Shown: positions 1-12,050 of the stretch, piece after piece
How positions within the stretch are numbered: position 1 is the first letter of the stretch
Layout of the letters: each line of letters begins with the position of its first letter
Origin: Populus alba
Taxonomy: Eukaryota > Streptophyta > Magnoliopsida > Malpighiales > Salicaceae
Reading direction: 5' to 3'
DNA: 64,000 nucleotides
NCBI RefSeq assembly: GCF_005239225.2
Contig: NC_133291.1
Coordinates: 2,852,001 to 2,916,000 of the forward strand
Notes under the pieces: generated by a model
Databases searched by the model: none
The model's input: only the letters and a program-made list of their open reading frames with translations
What the model was told of the DNA's origin: nothing
Made by a program: the position numbers and the translations under genes

Positions 1-708
1 TTCCTCTCCCAAATAATTGCAGCATGCTATCTTTGCGGGTTTTAAAGAACCAGGTAAAAGAGAGCGAGGAAGTTTTATGTTAGTGAAATTTGCAGTTCTT
101 GAGAAATTGTTAGGCTTCTAAGGGATGCTGAACTGTTAGAGATTTGTGGAGTTTTGTTACTCCATGGTGTTTTTCTTTATTAATTTAAAATATGTATTCT
201 AAAATTATGTCCTAATTTGGTGTTGATTCAGAAGGCATGGGTATTAGAGGATAACATTTTTGTGATATAGATTCTTTCAGGTTTGCTGTCAAAACATGAT
301 ACTGTGATTGTGATATAGAATCATATCTGGTCGCTAGATTATTATCATATGCCTAATTGATTCTGATATTATTTCATATCAATGATAGCTTTCAAATGCT
401 TTTAATCTGTCTATATGATGCCCTCTACTAGAGATGACTTGTTCAGACATGTTATACGGCTCTTGTTTCTATGTGGCTTCTTTCTTCATATGGGTTCCTT
501 CTTATCTCTTGAGAATGTTTTGTAGTTCAATCCTCAATTAATTGTTCAGACATGCAGTTGTAGTTGCAATAGATACATGAAATCCTCATTTGACTTTATT
601 GTGGTTTGCAGCATATTATACTGTATTATTGTGTTGGATCAGTCAATTATTTCACAACAAAAGTTTGGTTACTCTAATTAATGTCGTCTTTTCTGGTTTT
701 ATTGTCAG
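1..708. other. 5' intron/leader of the SAC3A-like gene
   Basis: T-rich DNA immediately upstream of the first supported exon, ending in a good acceptor (TTGTCAG at 702-708). A donor-like CAG/GTAAAAG sits at 51-60, so bases 1-53 may be the end of an upstream exon or the 5' UTR. No other coding signal is seen. Confidence 0.5.
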
Positions 709-3700
709 ACCGGTGCAACTATCAGTAGCACACATAATGGCTGGAAACAAGGGACTCCAAGCTTTCAAAATCACCATGCTAGTCCTATGCAACCACACTT
801 CCAAATTTCTCTTGAGTCAAAAGCTTCATATGATAATATTCAGGAACAACAACAGACTGCTCCACAAGCTCCCAATTCACAATTTCCTGCAGCTCATCAG
901 GTGACCCAGAGTTATCAATCAACTCTGCAAAATGCTCCGTCTTTAGATACTCGAAGGGTAAGCAGAATGCAGATTCCAACAAATCCTAGAATTGCTTCAA
1001 ATTTGGCTTTGGGTTTATCAAAAACCAACAAGGATGGCCCTACGAACAGTGCAGCAGCAAAACCTGCTTATATCAGTGTGTCGATGCCAAAGCCAAATGA
1101 CAAAGTGTTGTCTAATGATGCGACTAATTCCATGCTTAAGGTGATATTGGTTTCTTATCAACTCGTCCTTCTAAATTTAATGTTTCCACACTTATTTTTA
1201 ATTTGTCGTTGAGATACCCACCAAAAAGTCTAAAAAAATTGTAATTTACTAGTAATGTCTCTGTAGTGCATTTTGCCAGAACAGTTTCAGATTATGATCC
1301 TGGTATTCTAGATGTTAGAAGATTTTAGAAGGGTCCAGATCTGCTTTGTTTTCATAGCATGTGGTTTAATGTAGGGGTGTTACCAATTCTTTTGTTGTTT
1401 CTAAGCTAAAGACTTAGGTTATGCTGAAAAGGTAGGTGTGTATTCGTAGATGTGATGGTTAAAAAAAAATCCTTTAATATCTATGCAAGCAGCATTGATG
1501 AGAAAGAAGCTGTGGGTGGTTTTTGACCTCGAGTAGTAGCCGAGTTGGGTTGATTGAAGAGGGGGTTGTGCGGTTGGGCTGGTGTATGGCTATATGTCTC
1601 TATACACTTATCAGAACAATTCCTGACTTAATCCCTCTTAACCAATTTTTATGGAGAGAAGTTTCCTTTCTCTGTTCACATTCCATATTTAGACTAAACC
1701 TCTATGCTTTGGGTATAAAGCATGATGCTTTGAAGATGTTGTACAAGGATTCATGTTTTTGTCCATAGGCAGTGACAAAAACACTTTTTTTCTCAAAAGA
1801 AGGAAAAAGAGGAATTTTTCCAAGAAGCTTTCTTTTTTTCACAAATGGTCTTTTATCATTCATTGTTCTGTAAAAACTATTGTCTGAATATTGATTTCAT
1901 GCATCATTAATCACTTGTTTCTTGCAGCCTGGAATGTTTCCTAACTCACTGCGTCGTTATGTTGAAAGAGCTTTCAATCTCTGTAAAGATGATACACAAA
2001 GGGTAGCTTGTCAGGCTATCATGAAGGAGGTAAATTGCATTTGTCTATAAGCTATTCTAGCATCAACTGTTGCCTTTAAAGTGTGCAATAGCATATGCTC
2101 ATTTTCCTTTTTTCACCTTTGTTTTCTCCTTCAGAAGGATTTTTAAGTTTGAAATTGATACTCCAGCACTTATATAACCTCTAGGAATCCATTCATCCTG
2201 ACTTGGAACGAATAGATTGTCAACATATGGTTTAACATGGTCTATATATATATTTAATGCATGTGGACAGCGAGAAAGAAGTCTTTCTTGATTCTAAAAC
2301 TTTATTTAAAAATTAACATATTAAGATGAAAAAATACCTTCCTTTCGACAAGCAGAATCTTATAGTGGAACTAGAGGCTGCATTTTGAAAGAAGTCATCT
2401 TGTTGCAAGGAAGAAATTTGATAGAGTTTCAAATTTTGTTGGGCTGCCTGTCCCCCCATGATCTATCTGCCCATGTCTTGGCCAATATGTGATATGATAA
2501 GTGAGATAGTGGCTAGAGATTCAAATAAATCACTGAAATTGATTAAATATAAAGAAATCATAAGATTTCAGAATAGTGGACTATAGGTAGATGCTTGTCC
2601 TCATCCATCTGAAACTCTGGTATGAAGTCTGATACACTATTTTGGGAGTGTCCACAACTAACTCCATAAAGTCTTTAATGCCATATTTCTGCTAACTGCC
2701 TTGCATCTTTATCAACTCTGTTCATTTTAGTTTTGTTCTAATCATCCAAATCCAGAAAGCGCCGTATTCTAAAAGCTATTTGTGGATTTGACCTCTAAAC
2801 TTTTTGAGGTTATATCTGCTGAAACTTCTCTGTTGCATCATATTCTGTCCGGTCTTCTGTCTTATTGAGCTTCAGTAACTTGGTTTTCCTCTAGATGTTT
2901 AAATTGCCACAGTTTCTGGTTTGCTACTTCTTTCTGATTTTTGATAGCATGTATATCATTTTTTTTTTCTTTTTTTCAGATCATTACGAAGGCAACTGCT
3001 GATGGTACACTTAACACTCGGGACTGGGATGCAGAGCCTCTTTTTGCAATACCAAATGCTGAGGCTGTCAACATGGAGTATGACCATTTTAGTTGCTCTC
3101 TCCTCTTAATACTACAGCTGAAATAATTCTTGTGATCTATCTCATATCTGACCTTTTAGCCATTATAGGTTGATATAGATATTTGCTGAACTTTTATGGT
3201 TGCAGCTCACAATGTCCCACTCCTGTTTCTTCATTATCGAGGTATAAAAGGAGTCCAGGTAGACGATCTAAAAGTAGATGGGAGCCTTTACCAGAAGAGA
3301 AATCGGTTGATAAGCCTGTTTCCATCAGTAATGATATTGTAAAATATGATGGTTGGGAAAGAAAGGTACATCTTGTTTCTCTCATCTTTTCTCCCTTCTC
3401 ATCACTCATTAGTTTTTTGGAGTCATATTGGCTTCTGTATTTTGAGCGTGGAAGTGTTCTCTGCATCTTGTTTAAATCATTTGTTAACTTGTTTAACTAT
3501 GCAGCCTCCAAGTGTGAATTCTGAGAGCAAGTGGAATGCTTTGAATAATATGAAGTTTTCTTTATTGGAGCAAAGATTTCCAAGTAAAAATACTCAGAGG
3601 CCAGCTAAGAGGCAGCATCTAGCTGATGGTTTGAATGCTGCAAATAATGATGCATCAAGTGATAGTGATAAGGAGCAAAGTTTAACTGCTTATTATTCTA

Positions 3701-6700
3701 GTGCAATATCAATTGCAAATACACCAGAGGAAAAAAAGAGACGTGAAAGTCGATCTAAGCGATTTGAAAAAGGACAAGGACATCGAGCTGAAATTAATCA
3801 CCTCAAACAAAAAAATGCAGGTGCTGAAAACTTGTACAGTAGGCGGGCTAGTGCGTTGATGCTTAACAAAAGTTTTGATGACAGTGGAAGCAAAGCCGTT
3901 GAAGACATTGATTGGGATGCACTAACTGTCAAGGGTACCTGCCAGGAAATTGAGAAACGTTATTTGCGCCTAACTTCTGCACCTGATCCTTCCACTGTAA
4001 TTATCTAACATCTTTATGTTGTTTCCATTGCTTTGCATCCTTAAATGAACAGAAATTGCCTCTTTTTTGGGAGAGAGGAAAGATGAGAGGAAGGAAAATG
4101 GTGGGAAACAATAGACGAGGAAAATATTTATATCTTCCTATTTTTTGTTTTGGAAGAGAGGGAAATGGGAGGAGTGAAGGATAAAATTTGTTTTCCCTTG
4201 TTTGTAGAGAAGAAGAGAAGAAAGGGAAGGATTTTTTCTTTTTTAATTTGTTTTCTGGGTGGGAGGATTTACTTTACTGTTAACTTTTTTTTTCCCCATG
4301 AGATGCTATTTTGAATTTAGAATCAAGTTAAACTTTGAAATCTATCTTTTTGAATCAAACTCTTCTGCATTTTCTTTCCCAATTGGATTGGTTGGCTTTT
4401 GTGGATCCAAGGAGAAGGCTTTCCTCACATTTTTCTGTTCCATTCATTTTCCTCTGTCCTCCCAAGGAAAAGATGAGTCACACAAACACGTGTTGTGTGC
4501 GCAAGTTAAAGAGAAAATATTTCTCACACTTTTCCATTCCATTCATTTTCCTCTCACATTTCAAGCGAAAGATGAGTTGCGCGTGCACACGCACACACAT
4601 TGTGTTTTGTTTGGTCTAAATCCAAACTGCTTTACAGGTGAGACCAGAAGAAGTGCTAGAAAAAGCTCTGCTTATGGTTCAGAATTCTCAGAAGAATTAC
4701 CTGTATAAATGCGACCAGTTGAAGTCTATTCGTCAAGATCTAACTGTTCAACGAATACAGAATCAGCTAACAGTTAAGGTATGTATGATACTATGTTTCC
4801 ATGCAACATGAAAACTTTCCTGTTCTTTTTTTTTTGAGTCTTTATTTAGTTTTGTTTTTGTACATTCAGGTGTATGAAACGCATGCTCGATTATCACTGG
4901 AAGCAGGGGACTTGCCTGAGTATAATCAGGTTGATGAGGCTATTGACATGGCCATAAACGGATAAACCACTTTTTTTAATTCGTTTTTCTTTAGTTCATT
5001 GTGTTGGCTGGACTTTTGTCAAACCCCTGTTGAGAATATGCTGCGTTACTCATTCGTCCATGTCCTTCCTGAGACTAGAAGTGGTTTTCTGTTTGCACAT
5101 TTTTTTTTGTTCCAAGTAATCAGCCAGATAATTTCCTTTGGGATATTGCACTTTGCAGAAGAGTCTGCATGCTAATAATTATGCCTAAGCATTACATGCA
5201 AGGCCATAAAAATTTGTCTAGGTTGAAAAATGATGTTTAGTTACGTTAATAGTGGCTGAACGATTTGAAAACATGTAGAGAAATTGTGCTTTATAGCTTT
5301 TATCTACCATGCAGCTTTTTGTTGTGTTCTGTCATCAATGAAACTTTTCATTGTGGACATATCCATACCCCATTGCTTTAATTTATTTACATGTATTGTT
5401 TTGCAACTTCTACTCTGACATGGTGTTCTTATATTAGTGTTTCTTTCTTTCTGGTTCATGTCAAGTCTCTTATAGTGTAGAAGCTTGTACTTTATTGCAG
5501 TTTGAGTCTGAAGTAAATGGGGTATCAGAAACAATGAAGCAGTTGTTTCTCCAATTCCATGTTAAATTTTCTTTGCATATGATGACTGTGATTGTTTTAG
5601 CTGCTTATAAGTTTTGCTTACTTTCTCTATTTTGTTTCAGTGTCAATCGCAGTTGAAAACCCTCTATGCTGAAGGAATTGAAGGATGTCATATGGAGTTC
5701 GCAGCTTATAACTTACTATGTGTTATATTGCACTCAAATAACCACAGAGATCTTGTATCATCAATGTCAAGGTTGGTGACATTTGCTGAATGAGAATTTT
5801 GGTTATACTGATGTTCTATGTACTGAATTGTCCTTTCGTTGCACACTTAGTTTTTTTATTGGTAACTGCATCCAAGTTTAATTTCCACCTGCTGACTCTA
5901 GGATAATCAATTTAGATCAGTTTGATTCATTTATTATGGACTCAAAATGATTTTTCTATAATTTAAATGCTACTGTTTTGATTTTCCAGATTAACTGAGG
6001 GGGCGAAGAAGGATAAAGCTGTTAAACATGCTCTTGCTGTTCGTGCAGCTGTCACTTCGGGAAACTATGTTATGTTTTTCAGACTTTACAAGGATGGTCC
6101 TAACTTGAACACCTGCCTTATGGGTGGGCATTAGCAACTCTCCTATTTTCAAAATTTCACATTGACAATTCATTATTGACAAGAAATTTTGTCCTCTTAC
6201 AGATCTCTATGTTGAAAAGATGCGTTACAAGGCTGTGAGTTGCATGTCCCGGTCATATCGCCCTACAATACCTATTTCTTACATTGCACGGGTTTTGGGC
6301 TTCTCCAGAACAAGTGATGGAAATGATGAGAAGGACTCGGATGGGTCAGGATTAGTGGAGTGTGTGGAATGGATGAATACACATGGTGCTTGCCTTACCT
6401 CAGATAGCTGTGGAGAGATACAGCTTGATACAAAGGTATCCTCGATCTAACCATAATATTTTCACAAAAACAAATAACGTTCGCCTGGTGCCTAATTACA
6501 GCTATGGCACTGAGCTTTAGATGCTTCTTTATTTCCCATCACTTGCCCAGTGAAAAAGAAAGCTTAAATTTCTCAAGGCATTCCCTCGGTGTGTTTTTTT
6601 GGTCCATTTTATAATTTTTACTGTCTCTGGTTTGCACTTTGTACAAAAAGGACCAAACACAATAGAAGCTTATGGGTTTATGCATTTTTTTAGTTTCACA

Positions 6701-6832
6701 AGGACCAAATGTTGGATTTTTGATGTGCAGGCTTCATCCTCCAGTCTATACATGCCGGAACCTGAAGATGCTGTGGCCCATGGAGATGCTAATCTGGCTG
6801 TCAATGATTTTCTGACACGGACATCCTTGTAG
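709..6832 (+). CDS. SAC3A: SAC3/GANP family protein, SAC3A/LENG8-like (5' partial)
   Basis: Exons read directly with GT-AG borders and consistent phases are 709-1140, 1928-2029, 2980-3077, 3206-3365, 3505-3996, 4638-4778, 4870-4929, 5641-5771, 5990-6123, 6203-6435 and 6731-6832, ending in TAG. They encode about 694 residues. The N-terminal part is Gln/Ser/Pro-rich and disordered. A basic stretch follows (SPGRRSKSRWEPLPEE), then KRRESRSKRFEKGQGHR, then the SAC3/GANP (PCI-like) region from about residue 405 (CQEIEKRYLRLTSAPDP, RPEEVLEKAL) to about 650. SAC3 proteins scaffold TREX-2 type complexes that link transcription to mRNA export at the nuclear pore. LENG8-like members are the closest relatives. 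The Arabidopsis protein has a longer N terminus, so exons upstream of 709 are missing from my model. A short open stretch at 3-53 ending CAG/GTAAAAG has matching phase 0 but does not look like family sequence. The family call is secure; the 5' end is not. Confidence 0.9.
4409..4610 (+). repeat. Tandem duplication in an intron of the SAC3A-like gene
   Basis: Two diverged copies of a roughly 95-base unit lie head to tail, each carrying TTCCATTCATTTTCCTCT followed by an AAAGATGAGT block and a GTG/CAC-rich tail. They sit inside the intron 3997-4637 and leave the splice sites untouched. Confidence 0.75.
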
Positions 6833-8062
6833 CCAAGGTGATTGAAATTAATTATATAGACAGCATGGTAAGAAAACCATGGCAATATCTATGCTGCCCT
6901 CAACAAGCAGGGGCGGGGGCAGGGCTATTTTCTGGCCTGAGGAGTTTAGCTCAAGCTTGTGGAGGTTGCCTGTAACTTTAGAGAGGGTAGATCACAGATG
7001 TATAGAGTTGGAACACAAAATGAAATAGAGCACACAAATTCCCCTCGGAAATGATATGCCTAGGGTTGCCGAGGGCACCGAACTGGCACTAGAACTTATG
7101 ACTAGGTTGTTTGTTTTTGTTAACAATGATTCATTCTTTCTCGGGGAAGACAAAACATGTTAAATATACTTGATGATGAAGGGAAATAAGAAACATGAAT
7201 TTTGTTGTATTTTATATTAATGAAAGTCAATGATTTTTTTGGGCATTCACGTGCAATGGTTGCTTGATTTGCTTCTTCTATAAGATGACCTCCATATATT
7301 GAACGAGTTTAAGAGAATGCCACGTCAGTTTTAGGGAAGCCCTCTTCTACAATGCCTTTACACTGTTCCTACTGATTGGACTGTGACGCATCCGGTAAAA
7401 AAATTCCTTTACGAGATATTTCAGAAGAATCATTCTTAGATGTCTGAAACATGCTCTCTAGAATCCTCGATTGATTTAAAAGTATTGATTTTTATTTTAA
7501 ATGGATTTTAATTACTAAGAAATAACTAAAAAACTGATCAGAGGGTCATTAGAATTGGTATTAAAAATAATATTTCAAAAAGAAAACTCTTAACAACAAA
7601 AACCTAAGAAACCCGTCTCTATTATTATTAATAACTTGAAGGCCTTAAAATATGTCAAATGCTGGGTAATTTTTGCAGCATTTCTCCCGATCTTGCCAGT
7701 ATGCATAGTTTTTTTTTTTTTAATTCCTGTTTTCATCCGACGAATAAATAGAAGCGATGCATTCCAGAAACGTATAGGTCCAACATATTTCCATCAAGAA
7801 CGTCTAGCATTCCAAATGAAAACACATTCAAAGAACAGAACACGCCAATAAATTTTTATCTGATGAAAATGTCTAAAATTTATTTCCATCAAGTCAATTT
7901 TTTTTTTTTAAAAAAAAAAAAATCATAATTCATCTGCCTCATCCATGAATAAACAATGAAATAAAAAACTGGCGTAACCTAAACATGGCTTCAAAACAAA
8001 CTAATATTACAGAAAAGAAATGGTGTTAAAACATCATTTTTCTTTGCTAACAATTTAGTCAT
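6833..8062. other. Intergenic region and 3' UTRs
   Basis: The 3' UTR of the SAC3A-like gene (including a GGGGCGGGGGCAGGG run at about 6909) is followed by AT-rich DNA and the 3' UTR of the minus-strand thylakoid protein gene. A T-run/A-run palindrome lies at about 7900-7922. No coding region is recognised; the short ORF at 7636-7851 has no family resemblance. Confidence 0.6.
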
Positions 8063-8662
8063 TCATTCCTCACTAGGAGCAGACTCAGGCCAGATGCTAA
8101 CCTTCTCTTTCTCGTACTTAACATTCAAAGCAGTCACTGCAGCTACAAAATAAATCTGAATAACCACAATTGTTGGAGTGTGATAATTAATTACACTTTT
8201 ACCCGTTGCAAGCTCTACTAATAACAAAGCTAATAGCCCAAGAATTGCGATTCGCCCGTTTACCCTTTCACTGTACGGGCTAAACCCGAATTCCACTTTT
8301 AACCCGTCAGAAACCGATTTCTTTAAAGGAACTGGAGGCAGGTACATTCCCGATCCTGACCCGGACCCAGATTTCCCTTTCTTTGCTTTCCGGAGCTCTG
8401 CTTTCTTGCCGGTCCCGCTTCTGTAACGGAGTCGGACCTGGGACAGGCGGCTCTCAAATTGGTCGTCGGATGCGGATCCGGGTTTCGGCTCGGGCTCTTG
8501 GGTGGTGTCTCCTTTGTTGTCATCTGTGGTGGCGCGGGTGATGGAGGGTTGTTTGGGCGCGTGAGGTTTGGTTGGGAACGCGGCACGAGGATAAGGGAAA
8601 TGGGTTGCTGATATGGTTGTTGTTGAGAGTTGCAGAGAAGGAGAGGATGGTAGCGCAGCCAT
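8063..8662 (-). CDS. Thylakoid membrane protein, DUF1118/RIQ-like, with transit peptide
   Basis: A single exon encodes 199 residues from the ATG at 8662-8660, which has the favourable context TCAATGGCT and begins MAALPSSPSLQLSTTT, a typical chloroplast transit peptide rich in Ser/Thr and poor in acidic residues. An in-frame upstream ATG at 8815 would add 51 residues that do not look like a transit peptide. A basic linker (KKAELRKAKKGKSGSGSGSG) is followed by SPYSERVNGRIAILG, which resembles the ExxNGRxA motif of LHC-like helices, and two hydrophobic segments at residues 137-153 and 161-180. The C terminus is soluble. From memory this matches Arabidopsis DUF1118 proteins such as RIQ1/RIQ2, grana proteins affecting LHCII organisation and non-photochemical quenching. 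I am confident of a two-helix thylakoid protein and less sure of the RIQ assignment; a one-helix LHC-like protein is the alternative. Confidence 0.75.
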   Translation of the reverse strand: MAALPSSPSLQLSTTTISATHFPYPRAAFPTKPHAPKQPSITRATTDDNKGDTTQEPEPKPGSASDDQFESRLSQVRLRYRSGTGKKAELRKAKKGKSGSGSGSGMYLPPVPLKKSVSDGLKVEFGFSPYSERVNGRIAILGLLALLLVELATGKSVINYHTPTIVVIQIYFVAAVTALNVKYEKEKVSIWPESAPSEE

Positions 8663-8863
8663 TGATGAATTTATGGTGGAAGTGTTATCTCTTAGCTTGT
8701 GTTGTTTTGTTTGGATAAGTCTGTCATTTCTTTTTTGTGGCGGGAGTGGTTCGTTAGTGAAAGGCGTAGTGAGGGTTGCTGTTTGTACTTGATTTATGGG
8801 TAGTGTTGTCGTCATGAAAATCTTTTCTCGTGGTTATGTCATCGTCTTCCTGCTCACACAAAT

Positions 8864-8875
8864 GTATTTAAATGG
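8864..8875 (-). promoter_or_regulatory. Putative TATA box of the thylakoid protein gene
   Basis: The minus strand reads CATTTAAATA about 50 bases before the first in-frame ATG (8815). Transcription from here would include both candidate start codons. Confidence 0.4.
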
Positions 8876-9330
8876 ACTTACTGAGAGGTTTGATGCGATA
8901 GGTATTGGTCCAACATCGGCCTAATTTGAGATTTAGGGGATTTTGTTTTTCGTACCATATGCAAGGAGGATTGAGCCTACACATTTGTAGAGTCTTCTTC
9001 TATACCTGCATCAATGTCAGGGTTGCAGAGCTGAGAGATTTCTGTGGCGCAAGGATTGTCGTAGATTTAGCACCAACCCTGAACTATTATAACATTTGAA
9101 CAAGGAGAGTGGATGTACAATGAATTAACCTAAGTGCCAAGCAGTTGTTGGTAATTGAGCCATCCTAGAACTTGTGACTGAAATTTGTTGTTGACAGCAA
9201 TACTTTTTTTGAGCTGTATCCTTTTATTCAGTTGAGAAATCATATACACAGAAAAAATATGCTTTTAATACAGGAGGATTCGAAAGGAGAAGAGAATGAA
9301 GAAGTGAAAGAAAGGTAGGTAGGTGCTCAA

Positions 9331-9341
9331 ATCCCACATCG
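9331..9341 (+). promoter_or_regulatory. Upstream sequence element (USE) of the U2 snRNA gene
   Basis: ATCCCACATCG matches the plant snRNA USE consensus RTCCCACATCG. It ends 32 bases before the TATA box, the four-helical-turn spacing that in plants specifies RNA polymerase II rather than III. Confidence 0.9.
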
Positions 9342-9373
9342 ATAAATCATAAAATACTGTTGAGAGCTGTGCC

Positions 9374-9381
9374 TATAAAAA
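9374..9381 (+). promoter_or_regulatory. TATA box of the U2 snRNA gene
   Basis: TATAAAAA starts 32 bases before the first base of U2, as expected for plant snRNA promoters. Confidence 0.85.
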
Positions 9382-9405
9382 GCAATTGAAGACTCAGTTC
9401 AAATC

Positions 9406-9600
9406 ATACCTTTCTCGGCCTTTTGGCTAAGATCAAGTGTAGTATCTGTTCTTATCAGTTTAATATCTGATACGTGGGCTATAGGTCCACACGATATTAA
9501 ATTAAATTTTTAAAGGGGAGGGTCCATCACAGTAGCTTGCTACTGGGATCCTCAAGCGTCGCCCATGCGTTGCACTACTGCAAGGGCCTGGCGCGCCCTT
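9406..9600 (+). ncRNA. U2: U2 spliceosomal snRNA
   Basis: The first 65 or so bases follow the near-universal U2 5' end, beginning ATACCTTTCTCGGCC and containing the branch-point recognition sequence GTAGTA at 9439-9444. A stem IIa/IIb region and an Sm-type AATTTTTA at about 9505-9512 follow, then the 3' stem-loops containing CCATGCGTTGCACTACTG. Length is about 195 nt, normal for plants. After the end, CAAATGAAAGACGAA resembles the plant snRNA 3'-box CAN(3-10)AGTNNAA with one mismatch. U2 pairs with the intron branch site in the spliceosome. All recognisable functional elements are intact, so the gene is likely active. Confidence 0.95.
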
Positions 9601-10740
9601 CAAATGAAAGACGAAATTTTATTGTTTTTAACGATCTCCTATTTTGTCTGTTAAATTGGATATGGTTACTGTGATCTAGGCATCTTTTCTGAAGCGTGAA
9701 AACTTTATCGCCGTCTCGAACCGTGGGATACAGGCCCTATTTTGGGAGGAAAATTAAAGGCTTTGGCCTAAGACATTGTTCATCTCTGAATAATAAAATG
9801 TTATTTGATAGAGTATAAAATGTTGTTCATCTCTAAGAGATGCATTTATTATTTGCAAGATGACTTTCGTACCTGCTAGAACCACTTGGAAAGTTAAATC
9901 TTTTATTATGATTTATAGTCGGAATTTCTTTGCTAATCCATCACATTTATATGCTTTCATAGAGTATAAAATGTTAGCAAGTCCAAGTTTTGAAGGACTG
10001 TTCCCTTTTTTTTTCTTTTTTTGTCCCAGAAAAATTGTTAATAGATGATGTGCTCTGAATCTGCAACTTGTAAATGGATACCCAGGTGCCAATTGGATGT
10101 ATAGACAGGGTACCAATTTAGGCATGGTATGGGTTGGCTTATGGTGGGGTGCTCTGCTTAATTCTAAGGGCTTCAATCCACTCAAATCTGCTTTATTTAG
10201 TCCTCGCGTTCGGCCATCCAGATAGCATTTTTTTTTCGTTATATTTAAATTTGATCTAATAGAAAACGAAGAAAATCAACAAAATAACCTATAACAGCAT
10301 CAAAAAAGGGAATCCTGCGATCCTCAAAACTGGGTACAATAACAAAGACTAGGTGCTTATGATCTCCAACCTGTGCTAGAGGATTCAAAACAAAGTTGAT
10401 GACTTTAGCGGCACATACACGAGACGTAATGGAAGAATTTAATTTCTAACAAACATGGAATTTGATCAAGTTATACCTGCCTTTTTCAGTGCGAATATCA
10501 AAGGATCCTAGGGTTTTTCAGAGTTGCATGTGTGATTTTTTATATTGTTTGACCATTCAAAGTTGAAGACTTTCCATAACTTTGCCTTAAAAGCAAAAGC
10601 TATCAAGGCAAATAGTTAGATTGTATCTCCAAGCTAATCACATGCTCTTTCAATACAAGTATATAATCGTAAGAACGAGAAAATAGCAGCAAATCACGAG
10701 TCGTGAACAAAGCGGCAATGGAGGAAAGAAAAGCAGTGCA
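9601..10740. other. Intergenic region between the two U2-type loci
   Basis: Besides the U2 3' box at 9601-9615, only AT-rich DNA and short meaningless ORFs are seen. Confidence 0.6.
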
Positions 10741-10755
10741 ATTAAGAGGTGTTCA

Positions 10756-10806
10756 ATCCCACATCGGGAAAACACGAAGTAATATTGAGAGCCGTACCTA
10801 TAAATA
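10756..10806 (+). promoter_or_regulatory. Second snRNA promoter: USE plus TATA
   Basis: ATCCCACATCG (10756-10766) and TATAAATA (10799-10806) are separated by 32 bases, exactly as in the U2 gene. The DNA between and after them is also similar (TATTGAGAGCCGTACC versus TGTTGAGAGCTGTGCC), so this promoter is a diverged duplicate of the U2 promoter. Confidence 0.85.
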
Positions 10807-10824
10807 GAAATTGAAGCGACTAAG

Positions 10825-10935
10825 TATCCTCTCAGCTCTTGTGACTACGAATTACAGTGTCATTTATATACATTTTTCCATTGAGTGTTCACTGGTATAC
10901 TGCAACTAGGATGGTATGCGTTGCCCAACCTTGTA
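10825..10935 (+). pseudogene. Truncated, decayed U2 snRNA copy
   Basis: Downstream of the second USE/TATA, TATCCTCTCAGCTCTTGTG resembles the U2 5' end with substitutions and a small gap. About 90 bases later TATGCGTTGC matches the U2 3' loop sequence CATGCGTTGC. The branch-recognition GTAGTA and the Sm site are not recognisable, and roughly 70 central bases seem to be missing. A decayed U2 copy explains both similarities; a different small RNA using this promoter remains possible. Confidence 0.55.
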
Positions 10936-11805
10936 TTTGAAAACACGACATTTTGAAAATAAATAGATTATTTGTTATTATATTTTTAATTTTTATTATC
11001 ACTGTTAACATTTCTTAAGCCCCCCCCCTTTTTTTCTTTCTACACTCATCGTCTAATTAAAATGAAATAAAAATTCTATTAAAGTTTAGTAAATTATTAA
11101 ACGAGACCTTGACTATGTAGCTCATGTAACAAAGTCTTTATTAAAAACTCAACTAGTAAAATGCATATTCATTTATCTATTGTTAATTTAAAATCAAGTC
11201 ACATATAATTATAAAGAAATAGTTAAAATAAAAAAGGCGTGAAAATATAATATCAATTGAAAATATTTCAGTAATTAAGATTTTTATTAGTTATATGTAT
11301 TTAAAATTCTGAAAGATAATTCAACTCATGTACCTAATATTTAATCAAGTTAAACGTTAATCAAATTAATTTAATTATGATTTTTAAAATTTATGTAAAA
11401 TTATTTAAGATAAAAGGATATTTAATAAAAAAAATTGTGATTGATTAATTTATAAATAAGTTTAAATAATCTGTTAGAAATTGAAAAAAAAAATATTACT
11501 AGTCGAATCACGTGTGAAAAAATAATAATTGATTTTAAAATGGGAGGGTCTAGGAGTCCCAAAATACAGTTGATGGGCTTAGAACAAGGCTTGATGTTAT
11601 TGGTTTGGGCTGCACATGTTTTAGCTTCCACGAGATTATTGGGAGTCTGGGCCACTCTTCGAACTTAAGCAATTAACACAACATCTTTTACACCAAAAAC
11701 TAGTTTGGGCCTAGCACAAGGTATTGTCAACGAGTTAACAATAAAACATTTCGATATGATTTATTTATTGTTCAGATGGGTTTTTTTTTTTTATGTGTTT
11801 TTATG
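10936..11805. other. AT-rich intergenic DNA
   Basis: A C-run followed by a T-run at about 11021-11035 and long AT-rich stretches. No gene is recognised. Confidence 0.5.
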
Positions 11806-11960
11806 AGGAGTGCTTTTATGTGTTCTATCTAATAATGAATATAATAAATTTATTTGAGGTGCTTTTCTTTGTTTTATCTAATAAAGAATATAAAATATAA
11901 TAGCTATTAAATTTATTTGAAGTGCTTTTATGTGTTTTATCTAATAAAGAAATAATAAAA
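11806..11960 (+). repeat. Three-copy tandem repeat
   Basis: Units starting near 11806, 11857 and 11920 share GTGCTTTTATGTGTTTTATC then TAATAAAGAATA. Unit length is roughly 50-63 bases and copies differ by small insertions. Confidence 0.75.
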
Positions 11961-12050
11961 CAATGAATGAATGACCACTCTTTTATGTGCTTTTTTTTAT
12001 TTTTGTACGTTTACACCGAGAATATATGGCGTGTATTGGTGACTAGAAAT

